From Candidatus Falkowbacteria bacterium RIFCSPLOWO2_02_FULL_45_15 (GTDB taxonomy: Bacteria; Patescibacteriota; Patescibacteriia; Patescibacteriales; XYC2-FULL-47-12), in NCBI GenBank assembly GCA_001777995.1, contig MFFV01000033.1, positions 1-5,943 of the forward strand: a stretch of 5,943 bases of DNA, written 5' to 3'. The notes under the pieces are model-generated. The model did not search any database. It was not told the origin of the DNA and was given only the letters and a program-made list of their open reading frames with translations. Positions 1 to 5,298 of the stretch are shown piece after piece (positions within the stretch are counted from its first letter, which is position 1; the number at the start of each line of letters is the position of its first letter). Position numbers and translations under genes: made by a program.

Positions 1-6
1 CATCTT

Positions 7-116
7 CCAAATGACCAATTTCTAATTCCTAATTTCTAATGAATAACCAATACTACAATACCCAATTTTTTTACATTAGTCATTGGGGCTTAATTAGGAA
101 TTAAAAATTAGAAATT
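7..116. repeat. heptad-periodic array with an inverted repeat at the 3' end of eno
   Basis: Units of seven bases can be read from 14 to 41 (ACCAATT, TCTAATT, CCTAATT, TCTAATG) and again from 74 to 115 (for example CATTAGT, CATTGGG, TAGGAAT, TAAAAAT, TAGAAAT). The two sides face each other: 17-40 and the reverse complement of 93-116 agree at 21 of 24 positions, leaving a 52-base loop. The right arm includes the enolase stop codon (108-110) and last codon. As RNA it could fold into a long AU-rich hairpin at the end of the eno transcript, but it is not a classical terminator. No gene is visible in 1-107. Confidence 0.75.
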
Positions 117-1373
117 TATTAAAGTTGCTATCTCCATCAACCTATTATACTTGCACACTCTTTCTCCGCGCGACAGCGAGCCGAATTTAACATAATCCGC
201 GCCGACGCCAACCGCCAGGTCGGCGACAAAGTCGTCGGTAGTTTCACCGCTGCGGTGGGAAACAAAAATTTTATAATTATTGGCTTTGGCTAATTTAACG
301 CAGGCAATCGTTTCGCTCAAGGTGCCGACTTGATTGGGCTTGATTAAAATGGCGTTAGCGATTTTACGCTTTATTCCTTCCTGCAATCTCTTTACATTCG
401 TCACGAACAAATCATCGCCCACGAGCATTATCTGCCCGCCGAGCTCTCGCGTCAATTCTTCCCATCCTTGCCAATCGTCTTGGGCTAAGCCGTCTTCCAG
501 CGAGATGACGTTGAACTTTTTCAGCCAATCACGATATAAATCCACTAAAGTTGAATTGATAAAATTTGCCTGATCTAGTTTAAAAATGTACTTGCGGCTG
601 CGGATGTCGTACAACTCGGAGGAGCCGACATCAATGCCTAAACCGACGTCAACGCCGATTTGATAGCCGACGCGCACGGTAGCCGCCATAATAAACTCCA
701 TTGCCTGTACCGAAGAATAAATGTCCGGCGCATAGCCGCCTTCGTTGCCGACATCAGTGTCAAAACCGGCTTCTTTCAGCACCCGGCCCAACTCGTGAAA
801 AATTTCCGCCCCCATTCTAACCATTTCGGCAAACGACCTCTTGGCAGCCGGCATAATCATGAATTCTTGAAAATCCAAGTTGGTGTCGGCGTGTTTACCG
901 CCGTTAAAGATGTTGAAAGCGGGGATGGGCAATGAGTAATGGGTAACGGGTAATGAGTACGCGCCGGTTATATATTCATACAACTCCTTACCTTCGGCAA
1001 CGCTGCCGGCGCGCGCGCACGCTAACGACACTGCCAGGATTGCGTTCGCTCCCAGCTTCTTTTTATTGGCAGTACCGTCAAGTTCAATCATTGTTTGGTC
1101 AATTTTTTCCTGTTCGGTTATGTCAAAACCAACAAGCGCGGGCGCTATTTTTTGTTCCACATTTTTAGCTGCTTTCAGAACGCCTAGCCCGCCGTAGCGT
1201 TTGGCGTCTCCGTCGCGCAATTCCAGCGCTTCATGCGCGCCGGTGGAGGCGCCGGAGGGCACGGACGCTTTGGCGTTTACGCCGTTGTCAAGCAAAACGC
1301 GCGCTTCTACCGTCGGATTGCCGCGCGAGTCTAAAATTTCGCGGGCGGTGACTGATTTAATTTTATGAGACAT
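108..1373 (-). CDS. eno: enolase (2-phosphoglycerate dehydratase)
   Basis: Enolase dehydrates 2-phosphoglycerate to phosphoenolpyruvate in glycolysis, using Mg2+. At 421 residues it is near normal length. The N-terminal domain carries DSRGNPTVE (15-23) and the mobile loop PSGASTGAHEALELRDGD (39-56). The barrel carries GGKHADTNLDFQEFMI (158-173; His161, Glu170), GNEGGYAPD (209-217; proton donor Glu211), the metal ligands Asp248 (GIDVG), Glu293 (SLEDGLAQDDW) and Asp320 (GDDLFVTN), general base Lys345 (IKPNQVGT), SHRSGETTDD (372-381) and Lys396, so it should be active. Two oddities come from repeats. Residues 139-149 hold YSLP twice, seven residues apart, encoded by a heptad repeat. The C-terminus ends abruptly as ATLINF, with the last codon and the TAA inside a second heptad array. 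A strong Shine-Dalgarno precedes the start. With pgk on the same strand it covers two of the lower glycolytic steps. Confidence 0.98.
   Translation of the reverse strand: MSHKIKSVTAREILDSRGNPTVEARVLLDNGVNAKASVPSGASTGAHEALELRDGDAKRYGGLGVLKAAKNVEQKIAPALVGFDITEQEKIDQTMIELDGTANKKKLGANAILAVSLACARAGSVAEGKELYEYITGAYSLPVTHYSLPIPAFNIFNGGKHADTNLDFQEFMIMPAAKRSFAEMVRMGAEIFHELGRVLKEAGFDTDVGNEGGYAPDIYSSVQAMEFIMAATVRVGYQIGVDVGLGIDVGSSELYDIRSRKYIFKLDQANFINSTLVDLYRDWLKKFNVISLEDGLAQDDWQGWEELTRELGGQIMLVGDDLFVTNVKRLQEGIKRKIANAILIKPNQVGTLSETIACVKLAKANNYKIFVSHRSGETTDDFVADLAVGVGADYVKFGSLSRGERVCKYNRLMEIATLINF
924..958. repeat. tandem 7-bp repeat inside the enolase gene
   Basis: Four consecutive heptads, AATGAGT, AATGGGT, AACGGGT and AATGAGT, fill 931-958. 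A decayed fifth, GATGGGC, lies at 924-930. On the coding strand the units read ACTCATT, ACCCATT and so on, and they encode enolase residues 139-150. Three units equal 21 bp or seven codons, so the peptide YSLP recurs exactly seven residues later (139-142 and 146-149). Confidence 0.85.
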
Positions 1374-1378
1374 ACTTC

Positions 1379-1385
1379 CCTCCTT
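1379..1385 (-). promoter_or_regulatory. strong Shine-Dalgarno of enolase
   Basis: The minus strand reads AAGGAGG, five bases before the ATG at 1373. It is the only full-strength ribosome binding site seen in front of any gene in this window, and it fixes the enolase start. Confidence 0.9.
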
Positions 1386-1420
1386 GATATATTAATCTTG
1401 ATAAATTTTTCCGGTTTTAA

Positions 1421-1469
1421 AATTAGTTATTAGTGGCTATTTATCTATTTATTCGTGGCTATCCGTGAC
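1421..1469. repeat. degenerate short repeats between the SIMPL gene and eno
   Basis: GTGGCTAT occurs at 1433-1440 and again at 1455-1462. Next to the first copy are two clean heptads, AATTAGT (1421-1427) and TATTAGT (1428-1434). The rest is low-complexity AT sequence beginning right after the SIMPL stop codon. It resembles the heptad repeats elsewhere in the window. I see no convincing promoter or terminator within it. Confidence 0.5.
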
Positions 1470-2222
1470 TTAATATATTTCATATTCCACATTTACCGTC
1501 ATAATAATTTCCGTGCTGCCGGTTTCAATCGCCGCCGCCGCTCCGCCGCCGCCCATGCCTTTCAGAGCGTAACTTTCATAAGGCATTGGCCCGGGCTCGT
1601 TAGAATATTCGGAAAAAGAGACTACTCGGCCTAATTTTACGCCTACTATTTTTGCCAACGCGTCAGATTTTTCCTGCGCGTTTTTAATCGCCAGTTCCCG
1701 CGCCTGCTGTTTTAACGTTTCCGGCTCGTCCACTTCAAAAGAAAGCCCGCCCACTTGATTCAAGCCGGACGCGCCGGCGGTAGCTAAAATTTCACTAATT
1801 TTATTTAAATCCCTGATTTTTAAACTAACATTTTGGCTTACCTGATAGCCGCGTAAAATCTGCCGGTTAAGGGACCAATCGTACTGCGGATAAATGTTAT
1901 AATTCGCGGTTTGGATGTCTTGGGCGTCAACATTAAAATCTTTTTTTAACTTCTCAATCACCGCGTTCATTTTGTCCGTATTTTCCGCTTGCGCTTTAGC
2001 GATGGATTTGTCCTCCGTCTGCAAACCAAGCTGAATCTTGGCAATATCCGGCACGACCGCTACTTTACCCTGGCCGGTGATGTTGATGGAATGTTTTTGC
2101 TCAACAGATTGGCCGATGTAGCGGTATGCTTTTAGGCTGTTGCGGGTCAAAACGCCGACCCAAACGGCCAGTAATATAATTAAAATACTGGCGAAGATGG
2201 TGAGGTATTTGTTTGGGATCAT
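1470..2222 (-). CDS. membrane-anchored SIMPL-domain (DUF541) protein
   Basis: From the ATG at 2222 the protein has 250 residues: a short polar start, one membrane segment (about 7-25) acting as signal anchor, then a SIMPL domain at about 45-250 facing outward. Family marks are INITGQGKVAVVPDIAKIQLGLQTE (46-70), a helix with KMNAVIEKLK (84-93), the DIQTANYNIYPQYDW stretch (102-116), RGYQVSQNVSLKIRDLNKI (124-142), and the helix LKQQARELAIKNAQEKSDALAKIVGVKLG (170-198). The E. coli relative YggE is linked to oxidative-stress tolerance, and other members form ring-like oligomers, but no enzymatic activity is established, so the role stays open. Residues 222-231 are a Gly/Ala low-complexity run. 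The frame is open upstream to a GTG at 2291, but that start lies within a hairpin repeat and would put 23 polar residues before the anchor, so I reject it. No Shine-Dalgarno is visible; the preceding 50 bp are AT-rich. Confidence 0.92.
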   Translation of the reverse strand: MIPNKYLTIFASILIILLAVWVGVLTRNSLKAYRYIGQSVEQKHSINITGQGKVAVVPDIAKIQLGLQTEDKSIAKAQAENTDKMNAVIEKLKKDFNVDAQDIQTANYNIYPQYDWSLNRQILRGYQVSQNVSLKIRDLNKISEILATAGASGLNQVGGLSFEVDEPETLKQQARELAIKNAQEKSDALAKIVGVKLGRVVSFSEYSNEPGPMPYESYALKGMGGGGAAAAIETGSTEIIMTVNVEYEIY

Positions 2223-2270
2223 AAATTTATAGTTTAAGTTTATAAAATTATTCCGAAGCTCAAATTGTTC

Positions 2271-2297
2271 CCCGCCTGCCATAGCTGGCACTGCGGG
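2271..2297. repeat. GC-rich intergenic hairpin between pgk and the SIMPL gene
   Basis: CCCGC and GCGGG pair as an outer 5-bp stem. TGCCA and TGGCA pair as an inner 5-bp stem around the loop TAGC, with a small 1x2 internal loop between. An alternative 7-bp pairing, GCCTGCC with GGCAGGC (2274-2280 with 2296-2302), competes with it. The element is far richer in GC than the AT-rich bases on either side, and it resembles the CCTGC/GCAGG-type repeats I associate with Patescibacteria spacers. No T-run follows on the minus strand, so it is not a textbook intrinsic terminator. It may still mark the end of pgk transcripts. Confidence 0.75.
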
Positions 2298-2315
2298 CAG
2301 GCAAATTATTCCAAA

Positions 2316-3485
2316 CTATTTAATTATTTTCTTCAACCCCGGTAATCGCTTTCCAGCTAAATACTCCAGCATCGCTCCCCCGCTGGTTGATACCCAGTCG
2401 ACATGTTCCGTCATTTTGGTCTGTTTGAGCGCGGCAACCGTTTCGCCTCCGCCGACAATGCCGAACGCTTTGCCGGATGATACGGCCGCCACCAAACGAG
2501 CGACCGACATGGTACCATGTTTAAAATGTTCATTTTCAAACATGCCCATGGGACCGTTCCAAATGATAGTCTTGGCTGACTTAATATAGCGCGCGTACAG
2601 ACGAATAGTTTCCGGACCGATGTCCAGTTGCCACATCTTCGCCGGTAAATCAGCGGCGGCGACAACTTTTATTTGTCCTTGGCCGTTGCTTTTGTCGGAC
2701 GCCACGAAATCAACCGGCAAAATTACATTCTGATATGATAATTTTTTGGCTAACCGCCTTGGCGCCGGCGCCACCTGATAGCGGCCGCTGCTCCATTTTT
2801 TAGCCGCTAAAAAATCGTAAGCGATCATCCCGCCGATTAAAACCACTTTTGCTTTTTTCCGTAAATTCTTTATGACCGGCACTTTTGTTTCTAATTTCGC
2901 CCCGCCGATTATCACTACGAGCGGCGGCGCGGGACGCAACGCTTTATTTAAGTTTAACACTTCTTTGGCCAGCAATAAACCGGCGTAAGCGGGCAGATAT
3001 TTTTTTATGGCCGCGACCGAGGCGTGCCGGCGGTGCGAAACCGCGAACGCGTCATTAACATAGACATCAGCCAAATTGGCAAGCGCTTTAGCAAACTTCC
3101 GCTCGTTTGCTTCTTCTTCTTTATAAAATCTAACGTTTTCTAATAAAACGACCTGCCCGTTTTTCATCTTCGCCACCGCGCTCTTTGCCTTGGCATTGAT
3201 ACAATCTTCCGCGTAAGCCACTTTTTTTCCCAACAGCTTTTCTAATCGCGGCTTGATAATTTTTAACTTGTAAATTTTAACTTTTTTTCCTTCGGGACGG
3301 CCAAAATGCGTGAGCAAAATAACTTTTGCCCCTTGCGAAATTAAGTAACGGATAGTTGGTAAACTCTGTACGATTTTAAAATCATCAATAATTTTATTTT
3401 TTTCCACAGCCACATTAAAATCGCAACGCACCAATACTCGTTTGCCCGCTAAATTTTTAACGCTTCTGATTGATTTTATCGTCAT
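2316..3485 (-). CDS. pgk: phosphoglycerate kinase
   Basis: Cytosolic glycolytic enzyme that moves the acyl phosphate of 1,3-bisphosphoglycerate to ADP, giving ATP and 3-phosphoglycerate. At 389 residues it is normal bacterial length. In order: the substrate-binding N-domain motif VRCDFN (19-24), THFGRP (59-64, usually SHLGRP), LLENVRF (114-120), DVYVNDAFAVSHRRHAS (140-156), the hinge region and nucleotide domain with IIGGAKLETK (192-201), LIGGMIAYDFL (216-226), LPVDFVAS (256-263), DIGPETI (288-294), IIWNGPMGMFE (307-317), GGGETVAAL (345-353) and STSGGAMLEYL (366-376). The substrate arginines (R20, R63, R119, R152), the ribose-contacting Glu317 and the phosphate-binding glycine loops are in place, so it should be active. 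Glu in GGGET replaces the commoner Asp. The ATG at 3485 is the natural family start, has no Shine-Dalgarno, and follows an extended -10 promoter closely. It ends in TAG, 93 bp before the SIMPL gene. Confidence 0.98.
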   Translation of the reverse strand: MTIKSIRSVKNLAGKRVLVRCDFNVAVEKNKIIDDFKIVQSLPTIRYLISQGAKVILLTHFGRPEGKKVKIYKLKIIKPRLEKLLGKKVAYAEDCINAKAKSAVAKMKNGQVVLLENVRFYKEEEANERKFAKALANLADVYVNDAFAVSHRRHASVAAIKKYLPAYAGLLLAKEVLNLNKALRPAPPLVVIIGGAKLETKVPVIKNLRKKAKVVLIGGMIAYDFLAAKKWSSGRYQVAPAPRRLAKKLSYQNVILPVDFVASDKSNGQGQIKVVAAADLPAKMWQLDIGPETIRLYARYIKSAKTIIWNGPMGMFENEHFKHGTMSVARLVAAVSSGKAFGIVGGGETVAALKQTKMTEHVDWVSTSGGAMLEYLAGKRLPGLKKIIK

Positions 3486-3500
3486 AAACGGCTTAGTTAT

Positions 3501-3529
3501 AGTATAGCATAAAACAACAACAAGAACGA
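3501..3529 (-). promoter_or_regulatory. extended -10 promoter for pgk
   Basis: Reading the minus strand, 3509-3501 gives TGCTATACT, an extended -10 (TGn followed by TATACT, one mismatch to TATAAT). The -35 region at about 3529-3524 (TCGTTC) is weak, as is usual with extended -10 promoters. An overlapping alternative pairs TTGTTG with TATAAC at 16-bp spacing. Initiation about seven bases downstream would leave a leader of only about eight bases before the ATG at 3485. This agrees with the lack of a Shine-Dalgarno there. Confidence 0.55.
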
Positions 3530-3534
3530 CCTTC

Positions 3535-3565
3535 AGGTAATCGCTTTTAACTCTGAAAGCGACCT
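3535..3565. repeat. REP-like imperfect hairpin between the transposase gene and pgk
   Basis: On the plus strand AGG, bulge TAA, then TCGCTTTTA pairs across the loop ACTC with TGAAAGCGA followed by CCT. This gives 12 pairs including one G-T wobble, with a 3-nt bulge. The octamer CGACCTTC occurs on both sides (3527-3534 and 3560-3567). The left copy forms ACCT-TC-AGGT (3529-3538), and the right copy runs into the palindrome TTCGCGAA (3565-3572). Bulged hairpins with a conserved flanking tag next to a RAYT gene are what REP elements look like in other bacteria. It may also slow transcripts leaving the transposase gene. No clean U-tract follows on the minus strand, so I do not call it a terminator. 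Confidence 0.7.
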
Positions 3566-3578
3566 TCGCGAATGTTGC

Positions 3579-4145
3579 CTAACTTAAATCATCAATGAAT
3601 TCCCAATAATTTTCCGTACAATACGGCCAATCATCGCCCATATTATGTTTAACGTGATTGTAACTGGTATAATTCCAGTGATTTTCAAAGTCGCGCCCGT
3701 TACGGATAACATGGTCGTAATAAGATTTTTGCCAGCGGAATTTGGGGAAAGGAATGCGGTTGTTATATTTTTTAAAAAATGAACTCCGATAATGTTTAAG
3801 CAATTCTCTCAACTGAAGGCGACACATCGATGTGTCGCCTTCATAGAAAATATCATTCATTACATAATTGATATCTCTGGAAACATTTTCCTTTAATGAT
3901 TTTATTACTTGCGAAATATTATATGCATCGCTCGGCTGCAACAATAAATTTATGTGGTCATAAACTAGGCAAAATCCGTATAATCTGAATTTCTTTAAAC
4001 TTTTGCACAATTTCAACTCTTCAATAAATAAATCGCAAAATATTCTCTCTTTAAAATATGGATAATTATTAGATGTCTTACTTACTACGAAATAAATATA
4101 CCCCCGCTCATAAAACCTTTTTTGCGAGTTACGATGTAATTGCAT
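3579..4145 (-). CDS. RAYT / IS200-like Y1 transposase with a variant HUH motif (H-I-N)
   Basis: This 188-residue protein belongs to the REP-associated tyrosine transposase group of the Y1 (IS200/IS605-like) HUH nucleases, which cut single-stranded hairpin DNA through a 5'-phosphotyrosine. The N-terminal strand reads KRFYERGYIYFVV (9-21). The metal-binding motif is at YDHINLLLQP (62-71). FRWQKSYYDHVIRNGRD (136-152) leads to the catalytic helix NYTSYNHVKH (158-167). Tyr159 aligns with Tyr115 of the E. coli RAYT (YafM), recalled from memory. The second motif histidine is Asn66 (codon AAT at 3950-3948), one base from a His CAT codon, so activity may be lost or altered. Codons for about residues 101-111 form a perfect palindrome. 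GC is about 33% by hand count, below the flanking genes, which fits acquisition. No Shine-Dalgarno is seen. It starts 15 bp after the PDZ gene, and no other in-frame start exists near the N-terminus. Confidence 0.93.
   Translation of the reverse strand: MQLHRNSQKRFYERGYIYFVVSKTSNNYPYFKERIFCDLFIEELKLCKSLKKFRLYGFCLVYDHINLLLQPSDAYNISQVIKSLKENVSRDINYVMNDIFYEGDTSMCRLQLRELLKHYRSSFFKKYNNRIPFPKFRWQKSYYDHVIRNGRDFENHWNYTSYNHVKHNMGDDWPYCTENYWEFIDDLS
3814..3843. repeat. perfect 30-bp palindrome inside the transposase gene
   Basis: The half-arm TGAAGGCGACACATC is followed directly by its exact reverse complement, centred on the ATCGAT at 3826-3831. The next outer pair (3813 C, 3844 T) does not match. It encodes about residues 101-111 of the transposase (EGDTSMCRLQ) without breaking the frame. 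As single-stranded DNA or RNA it would fold into a 12-13 bp hairpin with a tight loop. It shares the GAAGG-CG theme with the hairpin at the 3' side of the gene. Confidence 0.95.
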
Positions 4146-4160
4146 ATTATAAGACAGAGT

Positions 4161-5273
4161 CTATCCGCCCCCTAATTTTACTTTGATTTTTTCTTTATTC
4201 TTGCCGCGCAAAATCGTCAACTCAATTTCTTTGCCCGGCTGATAGCTTTGGATAAGCTCGCTTAAGTCATTATCAGCGTCAACTTTGACGCCGTCAATTT
4301 CCAAGATAATATCACCGGCCTTAAGCCCCGCTTGGGCGGCCGGACTATTTTTGACAACCGCGACGCCTTTAGCGTCCGGCGCGAGTAACGCTCCGGCCAA
4401 CTCCTGTTCGCTAACCAGGGCGGATAAACTAAGGTAATTAACGCCTAAATAAGTTTGCCGCCACTCTGTTTTGTTTAGTAAGTTGGCTAGCGGCTGCACA
4501 TAGTAACCGATGGGCATAACCAAATCGTCGGCCGCATATAAACCTAACGCCAAACCGCTTAAGTTAAAAACGATATCCCCCCTCGTTAACGAGCTGGGGC
4601 TGATTTTAATGCGCCGGTACCAGCCCTCGCTTGATTGAACGGCGCCGGCGTTGGCTGTTTTGAGAATGTTCTCGACATAGGCAACGCGGACTTCATCGTC
4701 ATGTAAAACGGCTAATAGTTGCCCGACAGCCGCATCGCCTTTGTCCGCGAACTGCACCGCGGCTAAATTTTGCCCCCGCACTTTGACAAAATAGCCGCCG
4801 GCTTTATTTTCCGCCGTTGATTCCAGCGGCATAATATTTCCCTCATAATCCACGGCGATAAAATTTTCCGGCTGGCTTATTTTAGCGCTCGTTAGCGCCC
4901 AGCCGTCGTTAGTCAACACCAGCCCCCGCCCCACTCTCTCGTAGTTAAAATAAAATGGAGCGGCGTTTAAGGCCGGCTGGTTAAAGGGAGCAAGCGCGGG
5001 CTTATTTTTTTTAAGATAAAAATCAACGACGCTTTTTTGGGCTTCAGCGACAACGCCGGCTAACCGGTCGTCCTGCTGGACCACGACCTTGCGCGGCTGG
5101 CTGATAATTAGATTTCCCCGCCGGTAGCTGCTGCCCAAATTAATGTCGCCAAACAACGGGACATCAAAAGATAAATTTAATAAATAAGAACGCACTACCA
5201 GCCCGCCGACGACTCCGGACAATAAGCTTAAGCCAATAATCGTAATTAATAAAAACAGGTTTCTTTTGCTCAT
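4161..5273 (-). CDS. membrane-anchored HtrA-like PDZ protein, probable pseudoprotease
   Basis: The 370-residue protein starts with a short basic N-terminus and one membrane segment (about 6-28), so the rest should lie outside the cytoplasm. Residues about 72-265 resemble the trypsin-like fold of HtrA/DegP (S1C) proteases: GRGLVLTNDGWALTSAKI (115-132) matches the strand pair carrying the family's TNNHV, and RGDIVFNLSGLALGL (231-245) matches GNSGGPL-x-N-x-x-G-x-x-x-G. Lys131 stands where His is expected, Arg231/Gly232 where the nucleophilic Ser is expected, and no clear Asp is placed between them, so proteolysis is unlikely. Residues about 275-368 are a good C-terminal PDZ domain (YLGVNY, NSPAAQAGLKAGDIILEIDG). 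In HtrA proteins the PDZ domain binds peptide C-termini, so a scaffold, chaperone or substrate-binding role is inferred. No Shine-Dalgarno precedes the ATG. The gene follows the membrane protein by 25 bp and precedes the transposase by 15 bp. Confidence 0.92.
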   Translation of the reverse strand: MSKRNLFLLITIIGLSLLSGVVGGLVVRSYLLNLSFDVPLFGDINLGSSYRRGNLIISQPRKVVVQQDDRLAGVVAEAQKSVVDFYLKKNKPALAPFNQPALNAAPFYFNYERVGRGLVLTNDGWALTSAKISQPENFIAVDYEGNIMPLESTAENKAGGYFVKVRGQNLAAVQFADKGDAAVGQLLAVLHDDEVRVAYVENILKTANAGAVQSSEGWYRRIKISPSSLTRGDIVFNLSGLALGLYAADDLVMPIGYYVQPLANLLNKTEWRQTYLGVNYLSLSALVSEQELAGALLAPDAKGVAVVKNSPAAQAGLKAGDIILEIDGVKVDADNDLSELIQSYQPGKEIELTILRGKNKEKIKVKLGGG

Positions 5274-5289
5274 AGTTTAGCGTTAAACT
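5274..5289 (-). repeat. short inverted repeat abutting the PDZ-protein start codon
   Basis: AGTTTA, GCGT, TAAACT forms a 6-bp stem with a 4-nt loop ending at the base before the ATG. On the transcript it would occupy the place of a ribosome binding site, and no Shine-Dalgarno is present. It could tune translation, but a stem this short and AT-rich can arise by chance. Confidence 0.35.
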
Positions 5290-5298
5290 GCTGATTAT

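Noticed and set aside
334..1168. Plus-strand open frames at 334-573, 660-935 and 953-1168
   Set aside because: They lie opposite the highly conserved enolase gene, have arginine/serine-rich antisense-like sequences and show no family signature.
2223..2270. Possible SIMPL promoter with TTGAGC and TATAAA elements
   Set aside because: The spacings available (13 bp, or 20 bp and more) are poor and the region is uniformly AT-rich, so I could not support a specific site.
2411..2665. Second minus-strand open frame of 84 codons
   Set aside because: It is an out-of-frame shadow of phosphoglycerate kinase, whose motifs continue unbroken across it.
3535..3842. A small CRISPR-like array, given the recurring CGACCTTC and GAAGGCGAC motifs
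   Set aside because: The copies are short, unevenly spaced, in both orientations and partly within a coding sequence. There is no repeat-spacer pattern and no cas gene.
4146..4151. A perfect TATAAT on the minus strand directly before the transposase ATG
   Set aside because: As a -10 element it would start transcription inside the gene, and no in-frame start codon follows nearby. It is better read as chance in AT-rich sequence.
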